Assembly (NCBI GenBank): GCA_016185305.1
Contig: JACPNV010000001.1
Location: 97,906-161,905 of the forward strand
DNA: 64,000 nt
Direction: 5' to 3'
Origin: Actinomycetota bacterium
Lineage (GTDB): Bacteria > Actinomycetota > Acidimicrobiia > Acidimicrobiales > Acidimicrobilacustridaceae
The translations under genes and the position numbers were made by a program. Each line of letters starts with the position of its first letter. Positions within the stretch are counted from its first letter, which is position 1. The notes beneath the pieces are model-generated. The model ran no database searches. It saw only the letters and a program-made list of their open reading frames with translations, and had not been told where the DNA came from. Shown one piece after another: positions 9,108 through 18,881 of the stretch.

Positions 9108-10232
9108 ATGAAGAGAACACCTTCTCAGAAAGAAGTGCTGTTCGCGGGGGGCGGCACCGCGGGTCACGTGCTGCCGGGTGTGGCGGTGGCCAAGGAGCTG
9201 GTGGCACGCGGGCGACCCTCTGGCGTGATCCATTTCGTGGGCAGTGCGGTTGCCGACGATCGCACCTTGGTCGAAGAAGCGGGCTTCATGTTCACCGGAC
9301 TACCAGGGCGTGGCATCCAGCGCCGGTTCACCCTCGACAACGTCCGGGCGATCGCCGCCATCGTGGCGGGAGTCTTCCGGGGCATCGCCCTGGTGCGCCG
9401 GATGCGACCGAAGGTGGTGGTGGCCATCGGCAGCTATGCCGCGGTTCCCTGCGTCGTCGGTGCCGCGTTGTTCCGTGTCCCCATCGTCGTGCTCGCCCGT
9501 GATGCGCGTGCAGGCGCGGCGGACCGGTTGGCCGGCCGCTTTGCCAAGGCCTGCGCCGTGCCGTTCGAGTCGACCGACCTTCCTCGCGCTGTCGTCACGG
9601 GAAACCCAGTGCGCGCCGAGGTGCTGGCGGTCGATCGAGCTGCTGACGCCGGCGACGCGCGCGCCAAGCTGAACCTGCCTGACGACCGGGTCGTCGTCGC
9701 CGTCTTCACCGGTTCGCTGGGCTCGCGCCGCGTCAACACCGCCGTGCGCGGTCTCGTCGATCGATGGGCTGACCGAGCAGGCGTCGCCATCCGCCATGCG
9801 GTGGGGCGGCGGGACTGGGCGGAGTACGCGCGCGGTCTTCCCGAACTTCGAGCTGGTGGTCTCGTCTACCAGCCCGTCGAGTACGAAGACCAGATGGAGC
9901 TCCTCCTGGCGGCGGCGGACGTGGCGGTGACGCGAGCTGGCGGTGCGACGGTTGCCGAGCTGGCCGTGGTAGGCCTGCCGGCCATCATGGTTCCGCTTCC
10001 GATCGCAACCCGTGACCATCAGACGGCCAACGCGGACGCGCTGGTCGCCGCGGGCGCAGGAATACGGGTGCCGGACGACGAGCTCGACACCGACCGGCTC
10101 GAGGCCGAGCTCGCGCCGCTCGTCGACGATGCACAGCGCCGGCTGTCGATGAGCGCCGCGGCGCTGAGCGTTGCGAGGCGCGATGCCGCCGCCGCCGTCG
10201 CCGATCTCGTCGAGAGGTACGAGCTGCGATGA
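9108..10232 (+). CDS. murG: UDP-N-acetylglucosamine transferase MurG
   Basis: GGGTAGHVLPG motif; TRAGGATVAEL donor-binding motif. Confidence 0.95.
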   Translation: MKRTPSQKEVLFAGGGTAGHVLPGVAVAKELVARGRPSGVIHFVGSAVADDRTLVEEAGFMFTGLPGRGIQRRFTLDNVRAIAAIVAGVFRGIALVRRMRPKVVVAIGSYAAVPCVVGAALFRVPIVVLARDARAGAADRLAGRFAKACAVPFESTDLPRAVVTGNPVRAEVLAVDRAADAGDARAKLNLPDDRVVVAVFTGSLGSRRVNTAVRGLVDRWADRAGVAIRHAVGRRDWAEYARGLPELRAGGLVYQPVEYEDQMELLLAAADVAVTRAGGATVAELAVVGLPAIMVPLPIATRDHQTANADALVAAGAGIRVPDDELDTDRLEAELAPLVDDAQRRLSMSAAALSVARRDAAAAVADLVERYELR

Positions 10233-11347
10233 GCGAGCCGGGGGGCGCCCCCGTCGATCCGTACGCCCCCGTCGATCCGTACGCCACCGCGGCCGATTCT
10301 GACGCGAGCGCCGACCTGTCGAGTACCCGGCGGGTGCACATCGTCGGCGTCGGTGGCGCGGCGATGAGCGCCATCGCCCGCGTGCTCGTGGCGATGGGCC
10401 ACACCGTGACAGGGAGCGACCAGCGCGACTCGTCCGGCCTGGCTGCGCTGCGAGCGCACGGGGTCGACGTCGCGGTCGGCCACGACGCCGCGAACGTGCC
10501 TGCGGGTGCAGAGCTCCTGGCGGTGTCGACGGCGATACCCAGCGACAACCCCGAGCTCGAAGAAGCGAGGCGGCGCGGCATCCCGGTCTGCAGCCGCGAA
10601 GCGGTCATGGTGGCAATCCTCGCGACGAGATCGGCCGTCGCCGTGGCCGGCACCCACGGGAAGACCACCACATCGTCGATGCTCGCACTCGTGCTTCGCG
10701 AGGCCGGTTTGCAGCCGTCGTTCATCATCGGCGGCGAGCTCAACGACGTCGGTTCGGGCGCGTCATGGGGGGCCGGAGAGCTGTTCGTGGTCGAGGCCGA
10801 CGAGAGCGACGGCTCGTTCCTTGCCCTTCCGCGGCAGGCTGCCATCGTGACAGCGGTCGAGCCCGACCACCTCGACCACTACGGCGGGTTCGAGCAACTC
10901 GAGCAGGCGTTCCGGTCGTTTCTCGAAGCGACACCAGGGCTGCGCCTGGTGTGCGCCGACGATCCTGGTGCGTCGCGCGCGGGGTCCGGGCTCGGTGCGC
11001 TGACCTACGGTACGGCCGAGGGTGCGGACTACCGCATGGTCGATGTCGAGCGCTCGGGTCGGGGGGTGCACTTCCGTGTCGACCGGGGCGGCGGCGGTCG
11101 AGATCGAGCTGGATCTCCTCACTATGCCGCGGGTGAGGCCCCGCGGCTGGGCGTCTCCGGCAAGCTCATCCTGCAAGCAGTGCTTGACGCCCACCCGCGG
11201 CAGCACGTTGCGTACCTCCCGCAACGTGCCGACGTCCGCAACTACCTTGTGAACACGTTGCGACGCGGAGACCTCTGCCTGACGCTCGGCGCCGGCGACC
11301 TCACCACGATGCCCGACGAGGTGCAGGAACGACGGCGCGATCGATGA
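10229..11347 (+). CDS. murC: MurC-like protein (UDP-MurNAc--L-alanine ligase) lacking the central segment
   Basis: VGVGGAAMSA, GTHGKTTTSSM, VVEADESDGSF, VEPDHLDHYG are present; C-terminus YAAGEAPRLGVSGKL...LTLGAGDLTT is present; no GxHNxxNAxAA or DDYAHHPxE motif; only 372 aa. Confidence 0.85.
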   Translation: MSEPGGAPVDPYAPVDPYATAADSDASADLSSTRRVHIVGVGGAAMSAIARVLVAMGHTVTGSDQRDSSGLAALRAHGVDVAVGHDAANVPAGAELLAVSTAIPSDNPELEEARRRGIPVCSREAVMVAILATRSAVAVAGTHGKTTTSSMLALVLREAGLQPSFIIGGELNDVGSGASWGAGELFVVEADESDGSFLALPRQAAIVTAVEPDHLDHYGGFEQLEQAFRSFLEATPGLRLVCADDPGASRAGSGLGALTYGTAEGADYRMVDVERSGRGVHFRVDRGGGGRDRAGSPHYAAGEAPRLGVSGKLILQAVLDAHPRQHVAYLPQRADVRNYLVNTLRRGDLCLTLGAGDLTTMPDEVQERRRDR

Positions 11348-12348
11348 AGGCGGCAGCGATCGAGCAGGCGGCTGACCGCCTCAGTGGACTCGCGCAGCGT
11401 GACGTGCCTCTGGGGCCGTTCACTACCTACCGGGTCGGCGGTTCCGCTCGCCTCTTCGTGCGTATCGAGGATGACGACATGCTCGGCCGCGTGCGCGACG
11501 CCGTTGCCCGCACGTCGGTGCCGTTGCTGGTGGTCGGCAAGGGCTCGAACCTGCTCGTCGCAGACCGCGGCTTCGACGGGCTCGCGCTGATGCTCGGCGA
11601 CGCGTACGCGACCGTCACGATCAAGGGAACATCGGTCAGAGCCGGCGCCGCGGCCGCATTGCCGGTGGTCGCTCGCCAGACCGCCGCGGCCGGTCTGACC
11701 GGTTTCGAATGGGCGGTCGGCGTGCCCGGATCGATCGGTGGCGCGGTGCGGATGAACGCCGGCGGGCACGGCTCGGACATGGCGGCGACGCTGGCGAGGG
11801 TCCGCGTGCTGGATCTCCTGACCGGCGAGGATAGGGAGGTGACGCGTGCGTCTCTCGACCTCTCCTACCGCCACTCCTCGGTCGCACCGAATCACCTCGT
11901 GCTGCGCGCCGACCTCCAGCTTGCGGCCGGCGATCGTGAGAAGGCCGCGGCGGCCATCGCCGAGATCGTGCGCTGGCGGCGCGAGAACCAGCCCGGTGGG
12001 CCCAACGCCGGTTCCGTGTTCACCAACCCGCCCGGCGATTCGGCGGGGCGGCTTGTCGAGGAATGCGGGCTCAAGGGACATCGCGTCGGCACGGCCCAGG
12101 TGTCCACCAAGCACGCCAACTTCATCCAGGCCGACCCTGGGGGTTCGGCCGACGACGTGCTCGCGCTGATGGGCCAGGTCCGCGAGCTGGTGCGCGAACA
12201 GACCGGGGTCGAGCTCGTCCCCGAGACGCGTCTCGTCGGGTTCGCCGCCGCGGAGCCCGACGCGCCTTCGAGGCACCGGCCGGTCGACGGCGCGCCCGAC
12301 GAGGGCAGCGATGGTGGGGTTCCGCCGGGGCGGGAAACAAGAGGCTGA
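11344..12348 (+). CDS. murB: UDP-N-acetylenolpyruvoylglucosamine reductase MurB
   Basis: TTYRVGG, GKGSNLLVAD, GVPGSIGGAVRMNAG, SVFTNPPGDSAGRLVE motifs. Confidence 0.95.
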   Translation: MKAAAIEQAADRLSGLAQRDVPLGPFTTYRVGGSARLFVRIEDDDMLGRVRDAVARTSVPLLVVGKGSNLLVADRGFDGLALMLGDAYATVTIKGTSVRAGAAAALPVVARQTAAAGLTGFEWAVGVPGSIGGAVRMNAGGHGSDMAATLARVRVLDLLTGEDREVTRASLDLSYRHSSVAPNHLVLRADLQLAAGDREKAAAAIAEIVRWRRENQPGGPNAGSVFTNPPGDSAGRLVEECGLKGHRVGTAQVSTKHANFIQADPGGSADDVLALMGQVRELVREQTGVELVPETRLVGFAAAEPDAPSRHRPVDGAPDEGSDGGVPPGRETRG

Positions 12349-13280
12349 TGCCGACGTTGCTGCGTGATCGAGCGTCGGCCCCCCGCCAGGCGAAGCGGGA
12401 CAAGCCGAGCCGCCGAGAGCGGCGGGCCGAGCGAAAGCAGGCAGCCGAAGCGGGACAGCCCGCCAGCGATGCCGCCGCCCGCGCGTTCTACGTCGACGAC
12501 ACCGGCCAGCGCCGGATCGACCCGCGCATCCGCGCCCGACGCGACGCCGTCCAGCTCGGGCACAAGCGCAAACGGCTACGGCGCCTGGTCGTTCTTGTCG
12601 TGATCGTCTCGCTGGGTGCTGCCGGCTACTTCCTCGTCAACAGCAGCTTGCTGTCGGCTCGGTCGGTCGAGATCACCGGGGGGCCGAACACCTCGGTCGA
12701 CGACATCCGGGCTGCGGCCGCGATCGGGCCGGACGAGCGGATGCTCGATGTAAACGAGCGTGCCATCGCCCAGCGCGTCGAGCAGCTTCCGTGGGTTGAC
12801 ACCGCGACGGTGCAACGGCGCTGGCCGCGCTCGGTCACGATCAGCGTGACCGAGCGCAAGCTGGCAGCCCTCCTCCAAGACGGCGCCGGTGGCTGGCTCG
12901 CGGTGGACGGCACGGGACGCGTGCTCGGCCCGACGCCCGACATCTCGAACGTGTTCGTGACCCACATCGCCGGCGTGGCGCCGGTCCCCGCGGGCCAGAC
13001 CGTGGACGGACGCATTGGTGGTGCGCTGGCCGTCGCCGGAAAGCTCACCGCCCCGCTGAGCGGCCGCACCAGCATGCTCACCGTCACGCCGGAGGGCTCG
13101 GTCGAGCTCAAGTTGTTGCCTCGGGGAACGGTGAACCTGGGTCGGGCCGACGACAGCCTCGATGCCAAGGTCGGCGCCCTGCGAACCATGCTGGCTCAGG
13201 CCGACCTCCGCGACCTGTGCCGGCTCGATCTTCGGGTGCCGACCAGTCCGGTATTGACCAGGGATGCCGCATGCCTCTAA
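12348..13280 (+). CDS. ftsQ: FtsQ/DivIB-type cell division protein (POTRA)
   Basis: Basic N-terminus, one TM segment, SARSVEITGGPNTSVDDIRAAA POTRA pattern; between murB and ftsZ. Confidence 0.88.
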   Translation: MPTLLRDRASAPRQAKRDKPSRRERRAERKQAAEAGQPASDAAARAFYVDDTGQRRIDPRIRARRDAVQLGHKRKRLRRLVVLVVIVSLGAAGYFLVNSSLLSARSVEITGGPNTSVDDIRAAAAIGPDERMLDVNERAIAQRVEQLPWVDTATVQRRWPRSVTISVTERKLAALLQDGAGGWLAVDGTGRVLGPTPDISNVFVTHIAGVAPVPAGQTVDGRIGGALAVAGKLTAPLSGRTSMLTVTPEGSVELKLLPRGTVNLGRADDSLDAKVGALRTMLAQADLRDLCRLDLRVPTSPVLTRDAACL

Positions 13281-13878
13281 CGTTTCAACCGCTCGCAGAG
13301 GTTGATGTCAACCTCGACTTCATCTCGAGCCTCTACTTGAGGGTGAGGCCGGGCGCGCCGAGCTCGTTCGGCGGTCAGGTCTTCGGCGTCGTTCCGTTGC
13401 TCTTCGTTCTCTTCGTTGTCTGTGGTCTTGCCCCTCGGCTCGCCGTCGCGCCCGAGGACGGGCGACACCGATGACCGACCCTCGGCTCTTCGACATCACC
13501 AAGGTCGGGGGTTCTGCACCGGTCGAGTCGGCGCCACCCGGCTCAGCGCCCGGCGAGCAACCGACCTCCGCGAGCCCGCCGCCGCCCCCTCCGCCGCCGG
13601 CGCCCCGTCCGCGCCGACGGGCCGGCTCCGGCGCGCCCGGCACCGTTGCCTCTGGAGCTGCCCAACGGGCGGCATCGCGGCCGGCAGCCGAGGATCTGCC
13701 CGGCCCCGACCCACCCGCGGGAGACAACAAGACCCGGGCGGCGAAGGCGAAGGCCAAACGAAGTTCTGGTGCAGGGTCCACAAAGAAGTCGGGCGCACGT
13801 GGTCGAATAGAGGGTGACCACGGTCGCGCCGAACGAGTGCAGCAACCGCTTGACCCCCTACCGGAGGTAACGAACGAC

Positions 13879-14985
13879 ATGGCCGGCAATCCGCAGAACT
13901 ATCTGGCGGTCATCAAGGTCGTCGGTGTCGGCGGCGGTGGCTGCAACGCCGTGAACCGCATGATCGACGCCGGCCTGAAGGGAGTCGAGTTCATCGCGGT
14001 GAACACCGACGCGCAGGCCTTGCTGATGAGCGACGCCGACGTGAAGCTCGACATAGGTCGCGAGCTGACCCGTGGCCTCGGCGCGGGCAGCGATCCCGAG
14101 GTCGGCCGGCAGGCGGCCGAATCGCACAACGACGAGCTCGAAGAGGTGCTCAAGGGTGCCGACATGGTCTTCATCACCGCCGGCAAGGGGGGTGGCACCG
14201 GCACTGGGGCGGCGCCGGTCATCGCCGAGGTCGCCAAGAGCCTCGGTGCTCTCACCATCGGTGTGGTCACCCGCCCGTTCGGGTTCGAGGGTCGACGCCG
14301 TGCGGTGCAAGCCGAGCAAGGCATCCAGCGGCTGAAGGAGAAGGTCGACACCCAGATCGTCATCCCGAACGATCGGTTGCTCACGGTATCCAACGACAAG
14401 ACGTCGGTCCTCAACGCGTTCAAGATGGCAGACGAGGTTCTGCTCCAGGGGGTGCAGGGCATCACCGACCTCATCACGACGCCGGGTCTGATCAACACCG
14501 ACTTCGCGGACGTGAAGATGATAATGCAGGACGCGGGCTCGGCGCTGATGGGCATCGGCTATGGCTCGGGCGAAGGGCGGGCCCTCAGTGCGGCCCGCGC
14601 CGCGATCTCGAGTCCATTGCTCGAGGCGTCGATCGAGGGAGCCCGCGGCATCCTGCTCACCATCGCGGGCGGCAGCGATCTCGGCCTCTTCGAGGTGAAC
14701 GAGGCGGCCGAGGTCATCCACGGCGTCGCCCACCCCGACGCCAACATCATCTTCGGCACCGTCATCGACGACGAGATGGGCGACGAAGTCCGTGTCACGG
14801 TCATCGCCGCGGGCTTTGACCGCTGGGACGACAGCCGAGAGTCCCGCAGCGGTGCGTCGGCACTCACGACGACCGGCCGCATCCCACCGCCTGAGCCGGT
14901 CACCGACGTGTTCGCTGGCGACGACGACGACGTCGATCTCGACGAGGGTGACGACGACTTCGAAGTCCCCTCGTTCTTGAAGTAG
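13879..14985 (+). CDS. ftsZ: Cell division GTPase FtsZ (an in-frame upstream extension is open from 13471)
   Basis: [30 protein letters not shown] tubulin signature; GGAGGT at 13863-13868 before ATG 13879. Confidence 0.96.
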   Translation: MAGNPQNYLAVIKVVGVGGGGCNAVNRMIDAGLKGVEFIAVNTDAQALLMSDADVKLDIGRELTRGLGAGSDPEVGRQAAESHNDELEEVLKGADMVFITAGKGGGTGTGAAPVIAEVAKSLGALTIGVVTRPFGFEGRRRAVQAEQGIQRLKEKVDTQIVIPNDRLLTVSNDKTSVLNAFKMADEVLLQGVQGITDLITTPGLINTDFADVKMIMQDAGSALMGIGYGSGEGRALSAARAAISSPLLEASIEGARGILLTIAGGSDLGLFEVNEAAEVIHGVAHPDANIIFGTVIDDEMGDEVRVTVIAAGFDRWDDSRESRSGASALTTTGRIPPPEPVTDVFAGDDDDVDLDEGDDDFEVPSFLK

Positions 14986-14995
14986 GCACGAGAGC

Positions 14996-15715
14996 GTGGC
15001 CATAGCGGACCCCGACGGTCCGGCGCATCTCTCCGAACGCAACATGGCATGCGTTGGCGATGCCGTCGTGTGCTTCACGACCACGACTCGGGCCGACGGC
15101 GATCTCGGCGTCGACGTCGACCGGGCCGCGCTGCAGCGTCGTCGTGACGCGGTGACGGGTCTTCCCTGGGCCTGGCTGCGCCAGGTGCATGGGGCCGACG
15201 TTCTCACCGTCCGATCAGATGGCCTCGAGACGCGGCGCGGTGCCGTCGCCGACGCGTTGGTGACCGACCAAGCCGGCATCGCGCTCGCGGTGCACACCGC
15301 CGATTGTGCGCCTGTGGTCTTGTACAGCCCGTCGGGAGTGATCGGTGTCGCGCACGCAGGTTGGCGTGGGCTGGAAGCGGGCATCATCGAGAATGTGGTG
15401 GCCGCGATGGAGTCACTCGGAGCGGCGGACATCGCCGCCTCCATCGGACCGTGCATCCACCACGAGTGCTACGAGTTCGGCCCGCCCGAGCTCGGGAGGG
15501 TCGCGAAGAAGTACGGTCCAGAAGTGCGCAGGCAGACCGCGAGTGGTGCGCCGGCACTCGACCTTCCCGGCGCGGTTCGGGCCGCGCTGTTGGGGGCGGG
15601 CGTTCGGTCGGGCCGATCTGGTCCGTGCACCGCGTGCCGCGCCGATGACTACTTCTCGCATCGCGCGCGACGAGAAGACGGGCGCATGGCCACGGTCGTG
15701 TGGCGAGAGCAGTGA
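14996..15715 (+). CDS. pgeF: Multicopper polyphenol oxidase/laccase-domain family protein (PgeF/YfiH)
   Basis: RQVHGADV, HTADCAPVVL, AHAGWRG motifs; located after ftsZ. Confidence 0.92.
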   Translation: MAIADPDGPAHLSERNMACVGDAVVCFTTTTRADGDLGVDVDRAALQRRRDAVTGLPWAWLRQVHGADVLTVRSDGLETRRGAVADALVTDQAGIALAVHTADCAPVVLYSPSGVIGVAHAGWRGLEAGIIENVVAAMESLGAADIAASIGPCIHHECYEFGPPELGRVAKKYGPEVRRQTASGAPALDLPGAVRAALLGAGVRSGRSGPCTACRADDYFSHRARREDGRMATVVWREQ

Positions 15716-16425
15716 TGGCGACCGCCGACCGACCGAGCCTCAGCGCCGCCGATGTCGGCGCCCGCGCGGAGCACGTGCGCGACCGCATCCGATCAGCGGG
15801 CGGCGATCCTGCCGCGATCACGCTCGTTGCGGTCACGAAGGCCTTCGATCTCTCGGTGCTGCGGGCGGCGCTCGATTCCGGGCTGCACGACATCGGTGAG
15901 AACTATGCGCAAGAGCTCGTGGGCAAGGCCGAAGCGATGTCGGCCGCCGAGCGCGACGTCGCTCGGTTCCACTTCGTGGGCCGTCTGCAACGGAACAAGG
16001 TCCGCGGCCTCGCCCCCTTCGTCCGGCTCTGGCACACGGTCGATCGCCCCGATCTGGGAGCCGAGATCGCTCGGCGCCTTCCCGGCGCGGCCGTGCTCGT
16101 CCAGATCAACGCGTCCGCGGAAGCGCAAAAGGGTGGGTGCGCGCCGGCAGCAGTCGGGACGCTGGTCGACGAGCTCCGCGGGCTCGGCCTTGACGTGCGC
16201 GGGCTGATGACGCTCGGCGTCGCCGGTGACCTCGCTGCCACCGCGCGCGCCTTCGCCGAAGTCTCGACGTTGGCCGACCGTCTCGACCTCACGGAGAGGT
16301 CGATGGGCATGAGCGCGGACCTCGAGACGGCGGTGCGGGAAGGGGCCACGATGGTCCGCATCGGCCGGGATCTGTTCGGTCCTCGACCGGGAATGCGGCG
16401 TGAACAGGAGGAACGCCTAAAGTAG
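15715..16425 (+). CDS. yggS: YggS-family PLP homeostasis protein
   Basis: VAVTKAF, IGENYAQELVGKAE, FHFVGRLQRNKVR, LMTLG, RIGRDLFGPR. Confidence 0.93.
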   Translation: MATADRPSLSAADVGARAEHVRDRIRSAGGDPAAITLVAVTKAFDLSVLRAALDSGLHDIGENYAQELVGKAEAMSAAERDVARFHFVGRLQRNKVRGLAPFVRLWHTVDRPDLGAEIARRLPGAAVLVQINASAEAQKGGCAPAAVGTLVDELRGLGLDVRGLMTLGVAGDLAATARAFAEVSTLADRLDLTERSMGMSADLETAVREGATMVRIGRDLFGPRPGMRREQEERLK

Positions 16426-16497
16426 GCGGGTTCGCCAGCCGCGTGCGCGGGGGAACGTGCCTGCCAGGACAGGCGGCCTGACCGGCCAGGAGACGAC

Positions 16498-17283
16498 ATG
16501 CCGACCATTTGGCGAAAAACGATGCTCTATCTGGGCCTCGGTCCCGACGACGAGTACGAGGAGTACGACATCGACGAGGGCTACGAGGCCGAGGAGCGTG
16601 CCGCGCCGAGCCGGCCCGCGCCCCGCCCGGCCCGAGCCGCCGCGCCCCGGCCGCCCGCCGTTGCGGCCAAACCGCCGCCTCCGAAGGCCGCGCCGCCGCC
16701 TTCCTCACGTCCGTCCCGGCCCGTCACGGCGGCGGCCAATCCCGCCCGACCGAAGCCGCCGGCAGCCAAACCGCCACCGCCGCCCGCCTCCAAGCCCGGG
16801 CGACCGCGACCGGCCGCAGCCAAGCCGCCACCTCCCACCAAAGCCGCTCCGGCGCCCCCGCCACCGGCCAGGGCGGCACCCAAAGCGCCGCGGCCGGCCC
16901 CGAAGCCCGCCCGGCCCGCTGCTGCCCACGAGCCGGCTGAGGTCCCCGCCCGAGCGGGTGCCGAAGCCCCATCACCGAAACCGAGGCCCGTGGTGCGAGC
17001 TGTTCCTGCCAACACGAAACCGCACATCGTGACGCCCGGCGACTTCGACGACGCCCAAGATGTCGCCGACAAGTTCTTGGGGAACCAGCCGGTCGTGATG
17101 GATCTCCGCATGGCCGATGGCAAGCTCGCTCGGCGGTTCCTCGACTTCTCCAGCGGTGTCTGTTACAGCCGGGGCGGCGGCATGGAGAAGGTGAGCGCGA
17201 AGGTCTATCTGCTGGTGCCCGAAGGCGTGACCGTGTCGGCCGATGAGCGTCGCCGGCTCCATGATCGTGGCCTCGCCGACTGA
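16498..17283 (+). CDS. sepF: Cell division protein SepF with long Pro/Ala/Lys-rich linker
   Basis: N-terminal MPTIWRKTMLYLGLGPDDEYEEYD; C-terminal SepF domain (DFDDAQDVADKFLGNQPVVMDL...RRFLDFSSGVCYSRGGGMEKVSAKVYLLVPEGV). Confidence 0.93.
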   Translation: MPTIWRKTMLYLGLGPDDEYEEYDIDEGYEAEERAAPSRPAPRPARAAAPRPPAVAAKPPPPKAAPPPSSRPSRPVTAAANPARPKPPAAKPPPPPASKPGRPRPAAAKPPPPTKAAPAPPPPARAAPKAPRPAPKPARPAAAHEPAEVPARAGAEAPSPKPRPVVRAVPANTKPHIVTPGDFDDAQDVADKFLGNQPVVMDLRMADGKLARRFLDFSSGVCYSRGGGMEKVSAKVYLLVPEGVTVSADERRRLHDRGLAD

Positions 17284-17346
17284 CGCCGCGACCGGCGGCG
17301 AGGCCGCTAGCGCTAGCGTCGCTCCAGCCATGAAGGTCTCCGAGTC

Positions 17347-17601
17347 ATGATTGCGATCGTCTGCGCCGCCCTCAGCATCTACATCCTCATCTTGTTGGCT
17401 CGCGCCATCTTCTCCTGGATCCCTGTCGACCCCCAGAGCGTGTGGCAGAGCATCAACTCGTTCTGCTTCCGGGCGACCGAGCCGGTGCTCGCACCGGTGC
17501 GAAGCATCATCCCCGTCGTGCAGCTCGGCGGCATGGGTCTCGACCTCAGTTTCATGGTCGTGTTCTTCGCGATCATCATCGTGTGGCAAGCGATCTGCTG
17601 A
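17347..17601 (+). CDS. YggT family membrane protein
   Basis: ILLARAIFSWIPVDPQSVWQ...ATEPVLAPVRSIIPVVQLGGMGLDLS pattern. Confidence 0.9.
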   Translation: MIAIVCAALSIYILILLARAIFSWIPVDPQSVWQSINSFCFRATEPVLAPVRSIIPVVQLGGMGLDLSFMVVFFAIIIVWQAIC

Positions 17602-17679
17602 GCGAGCGCCGGCCGGTGAAATGACATGACGTGATGGGTATCACCGAGTTGGCAAGAGGGGCTGACTAAGGTCGCTCCT

Positions 17680-18876
17680 ATGAGCGAATCGCCTCAACTT
17701 CTCGCCAACGTCGAGTTCGACATCGTCAAGAAGGGGTACGACCCCGAGCAGGTCGACAACTACTTGCGCCTCATCGACGGGCAGGTCAGCCAGCTCAAAG
17801 ACACAGCCCGGCAGGCCGTCGAGCAAGCCGAGGTGGCTCACTCGAGAGTGGCGGAAGCCAAGCGCGAGAAGGCGGCCTACCTCTCTGAGTCCCAGCAGGC
17901 GAAGGCCGAGCTCGAGCAGGTCAAGGTTCAGCAGGCCGAGGCGTCGGTGCCGGCGGCTCCCGCCGATGCCGACGACGGCACCGAGGCGCTCAAGAAGATG
18001 CTGCTGCTTGCCCAGCGCACCGCGGACAACCACGTCGAGGAGTCGCAGGCCTCCGCGAAGAACGTCGTTGCCGACGCGCGCACGAAGGCCGCAGAGATCG
18101 TTGCCGGCGCCGAGACCCGAGCCGAGCGCCTGCTCATCGAAGCCCAGAAGGTCGCCGACGAGCTGGTGCGCGAGCGGTCCGAGAAGATCACGGCAACGGT
18201 CTCCGAGCTCGAGCGCCGTCGCGATCTGCTGCGAGCCGACTCTGAGGTGCTCGAGAAGTACCTCACCGAGCATCGCCAGCGGTTGCAGGAGGGTGTCAAC
18301 ACGCTCGCCGCGCTGCTGAACGACGACAGCGGCCTGAAGGCCGATCCGATGCCGTCGCTCAAGGCCGAGCCCGACTCGGTGCCTCCCATCCCGAGCGCGC
18401 CGCAGCCGGCACTTCCGACGGTCGACGACGTGTCGCCCCAGCCCACCGTGGGTGCCACGCCGAGCTCGCCCCCGTCCTTGGCAGGTCCCGCTCCTTCCGA
18501 ACCAGCGCCGCGGGCAAAGCCAGACCCGACGGCACCGACGGCGCCGTCCAACAGTTCGCCGACGGTGGTGCGCGTGTCGAGCGGAACCACGACGGCCAAG
18601 CGCGATCCTGAGGCGGAGTTCCCGGTGGTGAAGATCCCCGAGCTCCTCGAGACGCCGTCGGAGATCCGTGATCGGGTCGACAACGACGGGCCACCCACGC
18701 TGCAGATCAGTGCGGCCGACCAGCAGAAGCTCCTCGGCGAGGGCCGCGAAGGCAGGGGAGATGAGCGAGGCGATCTCATGCCGCCGCTCGACCCGCTCAC
18801 CGACGAAGCCATGACCCGCTTCCTCGAAGAGGACTTCGACGAGAACGGCAGACCCCGCCGCTTCCGCCGCAAGTAG
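17680..18876 (+). CDS. divIVA: DivIVA-domain protein (Wag31-like)
   Basis: NVEFDIVKKGYDPEQVDNYL followed by coiled coil; end of dcw cluster. Confidence 0.88.
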   Translation: MSESPQLLANVEFDIVKKGYDPEQVDNYLRLIDGQVSQLKDTARQAVEQAEVAHSRVAEAKREKAAYLSESQQAKAELEQVKVQQAEASVPAAPADADDGTEALKKMLLLAQRTADNHVEESQASAKNVVADARTKAAEIVAGAETRAERLLIEAQKVADELVRERSEKITATVSELERRRDLLRADSEVLEKYLTEHRQRLQEGVNTLAALLNDDSGLKADPMPSLKAEPDSVPPIPSAPQPALPTVDDVSPQPTVGATPSSPPSLAGPAPSEPAPRAKPDPTAPTAPSNSSPTVVRVSSGTTTAKRDPEAEFPVVKIPELLETPSEIRDRVDNDGPPTLQISAADQQKLLGEGREGRGDERGDLMPPLDPLTDEAMTRFLEEDFDENGRPRRFRRK

Positions 18877-18881
18877 CGAAC

